From contig UQCR01000002.1 of assembly GCA_900539655.1 (NCBI GenBank), positions 124,001 through 188,000 on the forward strand: a DNA stretch of 64,000 nt. Reading direction: 5' to 3'. Shown piece by piece: positions 16,977-25,514 of this stretch. Within the stretch, counting starts at the first letter, position 1. Every line of letters begins with the position of its first letter. Source of the DNA: an uncultured Robinsoniella sp. Lineage in GTDB: Bacteria > Bacillota > Clostridia > Lachnospirales > Lachnospiraceae. A program made the position numbers and the translations under genes. The notes under the pieces were generated by a model, which made no database searches, was not told the origin of the DNA, and saw nothing but the letters and a program-made list of their open reading frames with translations.

Positions 16977-18425
16977 ATGATAGGAAAAGGAAATAAATCA
17001 GATAATAGAACAAATGAAAGAACAGATAATAGAACGGAAAATAGAACATATGATAGAACAGAAAATAAAACAGATAATCTGGCACAAAATAAAACGCAAA
17101 ACAGAGAAGGAAGTAAAGTGAATAGTAAAATAGAAAACGGAACAGAGAATAAGAGGGGAAATCCGAAAGCGCTGCTGCCAATTGGCGTTTTCTTAATTAT
17201 ATTTATCGGAATGGGATGTGTAACCGGGGACTTTTACAGTATGCCGGCAATCGTAGGATTTTTGATTGCTCTCTTAGTTGCTTTTGCCCAGAACCGTAAA
17301 CTGCCTTATGGTGATAAAATCACTGTGATTACAAAAGGAATCGGAGAAGAAAACATAGTTACTATGTGCCTGATTTTCCTTGTGGCCGGAGGTTTCTCGG
17401 GTGCAGTTAAGGCCGCAGGAGGTGTAGAGAGTACGGTAAATCTGGGACTGTCCATACTTCCCTCCAATATAGCCGTGGTCGGATTATTTTTAATCGGCTG
17501 TTTTATTTCTATTTCCATGGGTACTTCCATGGGAACCATAGCAGCTATGGCGCCAATTGGTGTGGGCATCAGTGATAAAACAGGGATTGCCCTTCCAATT
17601 TGTATCGGTGCAGTCGTATGCGGTGCTATGTTTGGGGACAACCTATCCATGATATCCGATACCACAATCGCCGCAGTTCGTACCCAGGGATGTGAGATGA
17701 AGGACAAATTTAAAGAAAATTTCTTTATAGTTCTTCCGGCAGCAATTATTACAATGATTTTATTCTTTGTCATCTCGGGCACAGGTGGAAAGCAGAGTTT
17801 TGGAAATCTGGAATATGATATTCTAAAAGTAGCTCCTTATCTTGTAGTTTTAATCGGCGCATTGATCGGTTTAAATGTATTCGTAGTATTAATCAGCGGG
17901 ATAGTGCTATCCCTGATTGTCGGCGTTGGCACCGGCACAATACTTATCGGAGATATCTTTAAAGTAGTAGGTGAAGGTGTTACCGGCATGTATGATATTA
18001 CGGTCATTTCTTTAATTGTGGCATGCATCGTGGCATTGGTGAAAGCCTATGGAGGGATTGATTATATCCTGTATGTAATCAAGAAAAGCATCCATGGCGA
18101 AAAGGGTGGAGAATTTGGTATCGCATTTCTGGCAGCTGCAGTGGATGCATGTACCGCAAATAATACAGTGGCAATTGTAATGGCAGGCCCTATTGCAAAG
18201 GAAATCAGTGAAGAATATAATATTTCTCCAAGAAGAAGTGCATCTCTTCTGGATATTTTTGCTTCGGTAGGCCAGGGACTGATTCCCTATGGTGCCCAGC
18301 TATTGTCCGCGGCTAGCTTATCCGCCCTTACTCCTTTTCAGATAATGCCATTTCTTTTCTATCCGATACTGATGGGAGTCAGTGCCATTATCTTTATTAT
18401 TATCAGAAAAGGGACGAAGCGGTAA
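16977..18425 (+). CDS. NhaC-family Na+/H+ antiporter with a repeat-encoded N-terminal extension
   Basis: 482 aa. From about residue 60 the protein is a typical NhaC-type membrane carrier of about 11-12 segments, with FSGAVKAAGGVESTV, SMGTSMGTIAAMAPIG, GAMFGDNLSMISDTTIAAV and AVDACTANNTVAIVMAGP. Family members exchange Na+ for H+ or move organic acids. The first about 55 residues are unusual: a highly polar run whose residues 9-40 form eight four-residue units of the type DNRT/ENKT, encoded by 12-base DNA repeats. AGGAG precedes the ATG at 16977. If the extension is not translated, an internal start would be needed near residue 55, but none has a clear ribosome site. It sits between purB and a LysR gene. 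Confidence 0.85.
   Translation: MIGKGNKSDNRTNERTDNRTENRTYDRTENKTDNLAQNKTQNREGSKVNSKIENGTENKRGNPKALLPIGVFLIIFIGMGCVTGDFYSMPAIVGFLIALLVAFAQNRKLPYGDKITVITKGIGEENIVTMCLIFLVAGGFSGAVKAAGGVESTVNLGLSILPSNIAVVGLFLIGCFISISMGTSMGTIAAMAPIGVGISDKTGIALPICIGAVVCGAMFGDNLSMISDTTIAAVRTQGCEMKDKFKENFFIVLPAAIITMILFFVISGTGGKQSFGNLEYDILKVAPYLVVLIGALIGLNVFVVLISGIVLSLIVGVGTGTILIGDIFKVVGEGVTGMYDITVISLIVACIVALVKAYGGIDYILYVIKKSIHGEKGGEFGIAFLAAAVDACTANNTVAIVMAGPIAKEISEEYNISPRRSASLLDIFASVGQGLIPYGAQLLSAASLSALTPFQIMPFLFYPILMGVSAIIFIIIRKGTKR
16999..17094 (+). repeat. 12-base tandem repeat inside the antiporter gene
   Basis: Eight consecutive 12-base units of the form CAGATAATAGAA (for example 16999-17010 and 17023-17034 are identical), with a degenerate ninth. 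Units are four codons long, so gain or loss keeps the reading frame. Confidence 0.8.
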
Positions 18426-18475
18426 GTGAGTTTCATGATGGAAACGAATTCGTGAAAAACAGGGCAGGGATACTC

Positions 18476-19357
18476 ATGAATATTAATTTAGAATACTACA
18501 GAATATTTTATTATGTTGGCAGGCTGGGGGGGATTACCCTGGCGGCGGAGGAACTTTCCATTACCCAGCCGGCAGTCAGCCAGGCGATCAAACAGCTGGA
18601 AAAACAGTTGGGCATAACCCTGTTTGTCAGGACCGGAAAAGGTGTACGCCTTACGTCGGCTGGTGAGATGCTCTATTCCTACGTTGCCAGAGGGTATGAA
18701 TATATGATGCTGGGAGAGAGCAAGCTTAGGGATATGCAGAATATGGAGACGGGTGAAATACGGATTGGAGCCAGTGATATGACACTCCAGTTTTATCTGC
18801 TGCCTTATCTTCAGCAGTTTCATGAAGCATATCCGAAAGTAAAGCTTACCGTGACAAACGGACCTACTCCGGAAACCCTTCGCTATATGCAGGAAGGCAA
18901 GATAGATTTTGGCGTGGTTACGGATCCGCTTCCCCCCAGAACCGAACTGGAATTCTGCCCGGTTCGGGAAATTGCCGACGTCTTTGTGGCAGGAAGCAAA
19001 TTTATGGACTTAAAGGGACGTGAAATTTCACTGAAGGAACTGGAGGGGCTTCCCATTATCTGTCTGGAGAAAAAGACCAGTACAAGGGCATATATGGATA
19101 AGTTTCTGCTGGAAAATGGAGTCGTCCTGAATCCGGAGATCGAATTGGCAACCAGCGACATGATTGTCCAGTTTGCAGCCAGAAACCTGGGGGTTGCTAC
19201 TGTCATGCAGGACTTTGCCCGGGTGAACTTAGACAATGGATCATTATTTGAGCTGAAATTAAAGAAAGAAATTCCCAGAAGGAATATATGCCTGGCGATA
19301 GACCGGAGAAATCCGCTGTCCATGGCAGCGCAGTGCCTGATCGATATGATGAAATAA
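18476..19357 (+). CDS. LysR-family transcriptional regulator
   Basis: 293 aa from the ATG with AGGG seven bases upstream; the frame also opens at a GTG at 18452. The N-terminal helix-turn-helix is classic (ITLAAEELSITQPAVSQAI) and the C-terminal domain is the periplasmic-binding-like effector domain (GEIRIGASDMTLQFYLLPYL). LysR proteins usually control a neighbouring or divergent gene in response to a small molecule; here the closest candidate target is the antiporter 50 bases upstream in the same direction, or purA downstream. The effector is unknown. Confidence 0.92.
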   Translation: MNINLEYYRIFYYVGRLGGITLAAEELSITQPAVSQAIKQLEKQLGITLFVRTGKGVRLTSAGEMLYSYVARGYEYMMLGESKLRDMQNMETGEIRIGASDMTLQFYLLPYLQQFHEAYPKVKLTVTNGPTPETLRYMQEGKIDFGVVTDPLPPRTELEFCPVREIADVFVAGSKFMDLKGREISLKELEGLPIICLEKKTSTRAYMDKFLLENGVVLNPEIELATSDMIVQFAARNLGVATVMQDFARVNLDNGSLFELKLKKEIPRRNICLAIDRRNPLSMAAQCLIDMMK

Positions 19358-19520
19358 TGCTTAAAAAAATTTGCGTATCTATTTGAAGAAGATATAATCT
19401 ACAGTTATATAAAGTATAATCAATATTAATTTTACTTATACGGAAAAAAGTAGTATACTTACCATGTAACATTGTTTTAATACGATAACTATATAAAAAC
19501 AAATACAGGAGGATCTCAAT

Positions 19521-20798
19521 ATGGTACAAGCAGTTGTAGGAGCAAACTGGGGAGATGAAGGCAAGGGCAAGATCACAGATATGCTTGCCGAAAAAGCAGA
19601 CATAATCGTAAGATTTCAGGGAGGCGCAAATGCAGGTCATACGATCGTTAATAACTATGGAAAATTTGCATTGCATACGCTGCCGTCAGGAGTATTTTAT
19701 GATCATACAACCAGTGTAATAGGCAATGGCGTGGCACTTAACATTCCTGTATTATTTAATGAAATAAAGGGGATTGTAGACAGAGGGGTTCCGGCACCAA
19801 AGATTCTGGTTTCCGACCGTGCGCAGATGGTGATGTCTTACCACATTCTGTTTGACCAGTGTGAGGAAGAACGTTTGGCTGGCAAATCATTCGGTTCTAC
19901 AAAATCCGGTATTGCACCTTTTTATTCAGACAAATACGCAAAAATCGGGTTCCAGGTAAGTGAATTATTTGATGAAGAAGCACTGAGAGATAAAGTGGAA
20001 CGCGTATGCATCCAGAAAAATGTTATCTTAGAGCATTTGTATCAGAAGCCGGCACTGAATCCGGATGATATTATGGAAGAGTTAAAAGGTTACAAAGAAA
20101 TGGTAGCACCTTATGTATGTGATGTATCTGCGTTCCTATGGGATGCCATCCAGGAAGGGAAGAACATCCTCTTAGAAGGCCAGCTGGGCTCTTTAAAGGA
20201 TCCTGACCATGGAATTTACCCAATGGTTACATCCTCATCCACATTGGCTGCATATGGAGCTATAGGAGCAGGTATTCCGCCTTATGAAATCAAGAAAATC
20301 GTCACCGTTGTAAAAGCATATTCCAGTGCTGTGGGAGCAGGTGCATTTACAAGCGAAATTTTCGGTGAGGAAGCAGATGAATTAAGAAGACGCGGCGGAG
20401 ACGGCGGTGAGTATGGTGCAACGACAGGACGTCCGAGACGTATGGGATGGTTCGACTGTGTGGCATCCAAATACGGATGCAGAATTCAGGGTACAACGGA
20501 TGTTGCATTCACTGTTCTTGATGTTCTTGGCTATTTAGAAGAAATTCCGGTATGTACCGGATATGAAATAGACGGAAAAGTAACGACAGATTTCCCTACT
20601 ACCTCACAGTTAGAAAAGGCAAAACCAGTACTGGAAGTTCTGCCAGGCTGGAATTCCGATATCCGCGGCATTAAAAATTATGAGGATTTACCACAGAACT
20701 GTAAAAAATATGTAGAGTTTGTGGAAAAACATCTGGGATTCCCAATTACCATGATTTCCAACGGACCTGGAAGAGACGATATTATTTATAGAAAATAA
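19521..20798 (+). CDS. purA: Adenylosuccinate synthetase
   Basis: 425 aa. The GTP P-loop WGDEGKGKITD starts near residue 9, followed by the IMP/catalytic segment GGANAGHTIV and the later GTTKSGIAP-like, TTGRPRRMGWFD and NGPGRDD motifs. It condenses IMP and aspartate with GTP, the first step to AMP, and its product is used by PurB. AGGAGG precedes the ATG. A terminator with an unusually large loop follows. Confidence 0.97.
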   Translation: MVQAVVGANWGDEGKGKITDMLAEKADIIVRFQGGANAGHTIVNNYGKFALHTLPSGVFYDHTTSVIGNGVALNIPVLFNEIKGIVDRGVPAPKILVSDRAQMVMSYHILFDQCEEERLAGKSFGSTKSGIAPFYSDKYAKIGFQVSELFDEEALRDKVERVCIQKNVILEHLYQKPALNPDDIMEELKGYKEMVAPYVCDVSAFLWDAIQEGKNILLEGQLGSLKDPDHGIYPMVTSSSTLAAYGAIGAGIPPYEIKKIVTVVKAYSSAVGAGAFTSEIFGEEADELRRRGGDGGEYGATTGRPRRMGWFDCVASKYGCRIQGTTDVAFTVLDVLGYLEEIPVCTGYEIDGKVTTDFPTTSQLEKAKPVLEVLPGWNSDIRGIKNYEDLPQNCKKYVEFVEKHLGFPITMISNGPGRDDIIYRK

Positions 20799-20870
20799 TC
20801 TGCAGCCGGGATCCCATAAGACCCGGAAGTAGATTCAGTAGTAGTATCAAGAAATTTTAAAATGAAAAAC

Positions 20871-20992
20871 AGCCGGAGTCAATATCCGCTGCCTCATGAG
20901 CGTGTCAGTAAGCAATTTGAAAACACGCTCTGATGCGTGTCAGCAAGCCATTGCAGACACGTTCCGGGCGGCACCATTGATTCCGGCTTTTG
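20871..20992. terminator. Bidirectional terminator with a 92-base loop, between purA and the HAD gene
   Basis: AGCCGGAGTCAAT (20871-20883) pairs with ATTGATTCCGGCT (20976-20988) with one G-T pair, flanked by AAAA and TTTT on the two sides. The loop contains two further hairpins that belong to a dispersed repeat. The HAD gene ends just beyond on the other strand, so the stem can serve both transcripts. Confidence 0.7.
20898..20961. repeat. Copies of the dispersed repeat inside the purA terminator loop
   Basis: GAGCGTGT (20898-20905) pairs with ACACGCTC (20923-20930). A second related unit follows, GCGTGTC (20935-20941) with GACACG (20956-20961). Read on the minus strand, AGAGCGTGTTTTCAAATTGC closely matches the purC-leader element. 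Confidence 0.55.
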
Positions 20993-20994
20993 TT

Positions 20995-21597
20995 TTATGC
21001 TTCCAGCAAAGCCTGTAATTGTTCGTTGGCTTCCTGATAATTGTGAAAAAGAAAGGCGTTTATTCCAAGGTCAGATGCACCCTTGACATTATCTTCATTA
21101 TCATCGAAGAAAACAGTCTCTTGCGGGATCAGATTGTAACGATTCAGAAGTGTCTGGTATATTCTGGGGTCTGGTTTAATCAAGTGGTCCTGATAGGAAA
21201 TCAGAGCGCCATCCATGTATTTCAGAAAATTCAGTTCTTTTCCTGTCTGGGCGAACATACGCTCTCCGTAATTGGAAAGGGCATAAATCCCAAGCCCTTT
21301 GCTTTTCAGCTCCTGAATCCAGGGGATTGTATAATCATACTGTTTTATGCATCTGCCCACGGTGTCATAGACTTCCTTTATTTCTTTTTCATATTCCGGA
21401 GCGTTGTGGATAAACCCGGATAAAAGTTCCTGGTCAGATAGTACTCCGCGGTCGCATTCCACCCAGGTAGGGCTTAAAAAGACCGCATTTGCAACGGCCT
21501 CGTATGTTTCTTTGGAATAAGAAAAAGACCGCAGGTAACCGGACCAGTTATAGTCCGCTAAAACCATGCCAATATCAAATATTATAGATTTTATCAT
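20995..21597 (-). CDS. HAD-superfamily hydrolase, subfamily IA-like
   Basis: 200 aa. Motif I is IIFDIGMVLADY (nucleophile Asp8), with Gly in place of the usual second Asp, as in YihX-like alpha-D-glucose-1-phosphate phosphatases. Motif II/III are represented by YALSNYGERMF and a Lys in HLIKPDPRIY, motif IV by VFFDDNEDNVKGA. It should dephosphorylate a small metabolite in the cytoplasm; the substrate is unknown. AAGGAGG lies about ten bases before the ATG. It faces purA across a shared terminator. Confidence 0.88.
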   Translation of the reverse strand: MIKSIIFDIGMVLADYNWSGYLRSFSYSKETYEAVANAVFLSPTWVECDRGVLSDQELLSGFIHNAPEYEKEIKEVYDTVGRCIKQYDYTIPWIQELKSKGLGIYALSNYGERMFAQTGKELNFLKYMDGALISYQDHLIKPDPRIYQTLLNRYNLIPQETVFFDDNEDNVKGASDLGINAFLFHNYQEANEQLQALLEA

Positions 21598-21846
21598 TTC
21601 TGATAGATCCTCCTTAGTAAGTATTACCTAATATCATAGTATGGTAAGTGATTACTTGTCAATTCTTAATATAATTAAGAAACTTTTTAGAAGTGAGACA
21701 TCATGTATTCACAATTAAATGCTATAATAAATATGTAAAATGCGAACGAAAAAAGTTTTGCCAATTTATACAGTAAATGTTAAAAAACATGCATGTTGCC
21801 GGGACGTCATTCATATAGTATAAGGTGGAAGATAGGGGGATTTTTC

Positions 21847-22485
21847 ATGAGATACACCACGTATTATGAAGAAAATGAAACAGTTAGAAAAGATAAGTAC
21901 GAACTAATGAAACAGGCTGCGCTTACCGGACAGCCAAAAAAGAAAATTGAAAAATACAGCCTGAAGAAGCTGAGATTTATGCAGACTGGTGCGGCAGGGG
22001 AGCTGCACAACGACACGGTACCGAAATATTATATCTGTATGAAGAACAACGACGAAACCCAAATCTATATAGAGAAAAAATATATACAAAATGAAATTGT
22101 ATATAAGAGATGCGTAAAGATAACAAAAGAAGAAGCCCAGAGGATATTAAACCAGGATGTTGAATGGATGAAGGGACATAAAAAGCAGCTGCTTTCCGAT
22201 TTCTATCTGCAATATACACTTAACAGCCTGCGTCCAAAGCATATAACAGAATATCAAAGAGAAATGATGAATTACAAGAAAGGTTATATCACGTTTGCTC
22301 ATCGTATCAGCCGTATAGCAGGCGGTGAGGTAGATATTTTTGGAAGTAACGGAATCCCAATCCAGTGTCTCTCAGAAGACCGGGTTAACGTCAGCTATAA
22401 ATGGGAGGTTACGCTTCCTCAGATGATTATGAATCTGATCCAGACGTCAGAAGAGCCAGCAGATGATTTGGCATTTGCATTTTAA
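21847..22485 (+). CDS. Conserved-looking protein of unknown function
   Basis: 212 aa from the ATG with GGGGGA seven bases upstream; the frame is open 18 codons earlier but without a ribosome site. I do not recognise the family. It is basic and rich in Lys and Tyr. Residues about 60-90 look like a beta hairpin with repeated aromatic pairs (YYICMKNNDETQIYIEKKY). Residues about 95-140 are helical, and near residue 160 is a Tyr/Arg-rich stretch (KGYITFAHRISRIAGGEVDIF). There is no signal peptide or membrane segment. It is a single-gene unit between HAD and a small membrane protein. A polyphosphate/VTC-like or CYTH-like fold was considered without support. Confidence 0.7.
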   Translation: MRYTTYYEENETVRKDKYELMKQAALTGQPKKKIEKYSLKKLRFMQTGAAGELHNDTVPKYYICMKNNDETQIYIEKKYIQNEIVYKRCVKITKEEAQRILNQDVEWMKGHKKQLLSDFYLQYTLNSLRPKHITEYQREMMNYKKGYITFAHRISRIAGGEVDIFGSNGIPIQCLSEDRVNVSYKWEVTLPQMIMNLIQTSEEPADDLAFAF

Positions 22486-22510
22486 ACGGGCTTTAGCCTG
22501 ATTGAATTAT

Positions 22511-22530
22511 TTTCTGACAGCGGTGCTTTA
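22511..22530. repeat. Short match to the dispersed repeat
   Basis: TTTCTGACAGCGGTGCTTTA differs from the 3' part of the purC-leader element at a single base over 20. It lies between the unknown gene and a convergent small membrane-protein gene. Confidence 0.5.
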
Positions 22531-22565
22531 CCATATGCTGAGAACATAATTTTACAATATCAGAG

Positions 22566-22605
22566 AAAAACCAGATAACCTATTTTTTTCGGTTATCCGG
22601 TTTTT
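22566..22605. terminator. Bidirectional terminator at the end of the small membrane-protein gene
   Basis: CCAGATAACC (22571-22580) pairs with GGTTATCCGG (22591-22600) with one mismatch, with A and T runs on either side. The stem includes the last codons of the minus-strand gene. Confidence 0.7.
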
Positions 22606-22807
22606 CTTTTTCTTTGCCTTTTTTGGAAATGCGGTAAAAAAGAATGTAGCCGTAGAGAAATACAGGAACAATGATGGTACACGCCACCGAGATGCGAAAC
22701 ATGTCGTAGGCAAAGTCACTTTTCATAAGTGAAAAAATCAGTGTACTCAAATAGAGGGCTACCAGTAGAACAATGCCGATCCAGGCAAAAATTTGTTTCT
22801 TTTTCAT
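22580..22807 (-). CDS. Small two-span membrane protein, unknown
   Basis: 75 aa starting MKKKQIFAWIGIVLLVALYL. The open frame runs 54 codons further upstream, but that part is not protein-like and this ATG has the normal Lys-rich start. Two hydrophobic segments (about 7-27 and 38-60) are followed by a short Lys/Glu-rich cytoplasmic tail ending PDNRKK. It resembles small clostridial membrane proteins of unknown role. The terminator overlaps its last codons. Confidence 0.65.
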   Translation of the reverse strand: MKKKQIFAWIGIVLLVALYLSTLIFSLMKSDFAYDMFRISVACTIIVPVFLYGYILFYRISKKGKEKEKPDNRKK

Positions 22808-23001
22808 AATTTCAGATACCTCATAACGTTTTGAATTATTATACAACAGATGGTTCAAAAAAGCAAATTGTTGGGATTTTGTATCTGACTGCAATTTTTT
22901 CTTGCTTTTTAGAGTAAAATTTTGTACGATAAAGATATGCAGGAAAATGCACACGTAAGATCTACGCAAATATATACATGAGAGAATAGAGGTTTGACAA
23001 C

Positions 23002-24027
23002 ATGATACGTTTTAATTGTGACTATGCAGAAGGTGCCCATGAAAACATTCTAAAGAAACTGGCGGAAACCAACCTGGAGCAGACTCCAGGGTACGGGGAA
23101 GACAGATATTGCGAGGAAGCCAGGGCCATGATCAGGGAAAAATGCGGCAGAGAGGATGCTGATATACATTTTCTGGTAGGCGGCACCCAGACAAATCTCA
23201 CTGTGATTGATGCTGCACTGCGCTCTTACCAGGGGGTAATTTCAGCAGTATCCGGACATATTAATGTGCATGAAACGGGTGCAATTGAAGCCTGTGGACA
23301 TAAGGTACTGGTCCTGCCGAGTGAAGACGGTAAGATTCAGGCACAGCAGATTGAGAAGCTTTACCGTGACCATGTAGATGACGAGACGCATGAACATATG
23401 GTTCAGCCGAAAATGGTCTATATTTCCAATCCCACCGAAAATGGTACTATTTACAGCAAAGAGGAACTGGCTGAGATTGGCAGCGTATGCAGAAAAAACG
23501 GGCTGTATCTGTTTATGGATGGGGCAAGGCTTGGATACGGACTCACAGCAAAAGGAAATGATCTGGATCTGCATGATATAACAGATATTTGCGATGTGTT
23601 TTACATTGGAGGAACAAAAGTAGGTGCATTGTTTGGAGAAGCGGTAGTTATTACCAATCCTGTGTTAAAAGAAGATTTCCGCTATCTGATGAAACAAAAA
23701 GGCGGTATGCTGGCTAAGGGGCGTTTGCTGGGAATCCAGTTTGGTGAATTGTTTCGCGAAGACCTGTATTTTAAATTAGCAAGTCATGCCAATGAAATGG
23801 CAATGATGCTGAAAAATGCTTTACTGGAAAAGGGGTACCCGTTATTTATTGACAGTGTGACAAATCAACAGTTTCCGATTATGGATGATGTTTTTTTGGA
23901 AACGCTTAGAGAAAAGTACAGTTTTGCTTATATTCAGCGTTATGATGAAACACGCAGTGTGGTGCGTTTTTGCACCAGCTGGGCGACGAAAGAGAGAGAT
24001 GTCCGAACATTGATATCAGATCTGTAA
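23002..24027 (+). CDS. Low-specificity L-threonine aldolase (PLP-dependent)
   Basis: 341 aa, a fold-type I PLP enzyme of the beta-eliminating lyase/threonine aldolase family. HFLVGGTQTNLTVIDA is the cofactor phosphate region, YLFMDGARLGYGL contains the ring-binding Asp, and IGGTKVGALFGEA holds the Schiff-base Lys. It splits L-threonine (or allo-threonine) to glycine and acetaldehyde, adding to glycine supply along with glyA elsewhere in this window. The amino-acid carrier 33 bases downstream is probably co-transcribed. Confidence 0.9.
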   Translation: MIRFNCDYAEGAHENILKKLAETNLEQTPGYGEDRYCEEARAMIREKCGREDADIHFLVGGTQTNLTVIDAALRSYQGVISAVSGHINVHETGAIEACGHKVLVLPSEDGKIQAQQIEKLYRDHVDDETHEHMVQPKMVYISNPTENGTIYSKEELAEIGSVCRKNGLYLFMDGARLGYGLTAKGNDLDLHDITDICDVFYIGGTKVGALFGEAVVITNPVLKEDFRYLMKQKGGMLAKGRLLGIQFGELFREDLYFKLASHANEMAMMLKNALLEKGYPLFIDSVTNQQFPIMDDVFLETLREKYSFAYIQRYDETRSVVRFCTSWATKERDVRTLISDL

Positions 24028-24060
24028 AGCAGGAGAGACTACGATAGGAGAAAAAGGGGA

Positions 24061-25374
24061 ATGTCAAAAAGAGGTGACGAGAGCGCAAAGTTTGGAAGCA
24101 GACTTGGTTTTGTTCTGGCAAGTGTCGGATCAGCAGTAGGAATGGGAAATATATGGATGTTTCCTTATCGTGTAGGGCAGTATGGTGGAGCTGCATTTCT
24201 AATTATTTATTTTATATTTATAGCGTTATTTGGAATGTCCGGTGAATTTGCTCTGGGGCGTCTGACCGGAACCGGACCGGTTGGTGCGTATGACTATGCA
24301 TTGAAGTCCAGAGGAAAAAAGGGTGGTAAAATACTGGGTAGTATTCCCCTTCTTGGATCTTTGGGAATCGCAATCGGTTATGCGGTTATTGTAGGATGGG
24401 TGCTGCGCTACCTGTTCGGAGCGGTAACCGGAAGTTTTTTAAACACAGAGTCAGAACAGTATTTTGGTGAAATCACGGGTACTCTTGGAAGTATTCCATG
24501 GCACACGGTAGTAATCTGTATCACCGTCATTATTTTAATTGGCGGAGTATTAAAAGGCATTGAAAAAGTAAACCGTATTATCATGCCGGCATTTTTTATT
24601 TTATTTGCAATTGTGGCAATACGTGTTTTTTTCCTTCCGGGATCCATGGAAGGATACCGATATCTGCTGATCCCCAAGTGGGAGAAGCTTCTGGATCCTA
24701 TGACCTGGGTGATGGCCATGGGGCAGGCATTTTTCTCATTGTCTATTACCGGTTCCGGAATGATCATATATGGAAGTTATTTAAGCAGAAAAGAAGATAT
24801 ACCGAAAGCATCCATGCAGACTGCCCTCTTAGATACCGGTGCAGCTCTGCTTGCGGGATTTGCTATTATTCCGGCAGTATTTGCGTTTGGAATGAATCCA
24901 AGTTCCGGTCCGCCGCTGATGTTTATTACGCTGCCGAAAGTATTTGCCCAAATGCCGGCGGGAAGACTGATTGCAGTCTTATTCTTCGTATCCGTTCTGT
25001 TTGCAGGAATTACCTCACTGGTGAATATGTTTGAGGTGTGTGCAGAAGCGGTCATGAAGCAGCTAAAAATGAAAAGAACGGCAGCAATCCTGATTGTGGG
25101 AGCTATTGCTCTGGCAGTTGGTTTATTTGTAGAAAATGAAGCATATCTTGGTACGTGGATGGATATCATTACGATTTATGTTGTTCCCTTTGGAGCAGTT
25201 ATGTGCGCAATTATTATTTATTGGGTTCTTGGAACCAAGAGAATAGATGAGGAATTGAATCTGGGACGGGAGAAGTCGGTGGGTAAAATATTTGATTTTA
25301 CCGCAAAATATGTATATATTTTTCTGGCAGTCCTGGTACTGATTTTAAGTGTAGTGTACAAAGGAATCGGTTAG
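24061..25374 (+). CDS. Sodium-dependent amino-acid transporter (NSS/SNF family)
   Basis: 437 aa with about 11-12 membrane segments. The family hallmark of the first segment is present (GSAVGMGNIWMFPYRVGQYGG), where the unwound helix binds Na+ and substrate, and a further conserved block is SITGSGMIIYGSYLS. Bacterial members such as TnaT, MhsT and LeuT import tryptophan, tyrosine or other hydrophobic amino acids. Co-location with threonine aldolase hints at amino-acid catabolism, but the substrate is not determined. Confidence 0.93.
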   Translation: MSKRGDESAKFGSRLGFVLASVGSAVGMGNIWMFPYRVGQYGGAAFLIIYFIFIALFGMSGEFALGRLTGTGPVGAYDYALKSRGKKGGKILGSIPLLGSLGIAIGYAVIVGWVLRYLFGAVTGSFLNTESEQYFGEITGTLGSIPWHTVVICITVIILIGGVLKGIEKVNRIIMPAFFILFAIVAIRVFFLPGSMEGYRYLLIPKWEKLLDPMTWVMAMGQAFFSLSITGSGMIIYGSYLSRKEDIPKASMQTALLDTGAALLAGFAIIPAVFAFGMNPSSGPPLMFITLPKVFAQMPAGRLIAVLFFVSVLFAGITSLVNMFEVCAEAVMKQLKMKRTAAILIVGAIALAVGLFVENEAYLGTWMDIITIYVVPFGAVMCAIIIYWVLGTKRIDEELNLGREKSVGKIFDFTAKYVYIFLAVLVLILSVVYKGIG

Positions 25375-25514
25375 GCCGTCTGTATGCCTCACAAAAGTGG
25401 GGCGGATAGATGGAAGAAAGCAATTTTTAAACACGATCTGAGGAACCGTAAGATAAATCGGCAATGTCGCCTGAAACGCAAAACTACTGGGAAACAATGA
25501 AATGGAGGAATCTT

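Noticed and set aside
16846..17181. Minus-strand frame rich in Phe, Tyr and Leu opposite the antiporter start
   Set aside because: It is the antisense shadow of the 12-base tandem repeat and of the purB terminator; no ribosome site, low complexity.
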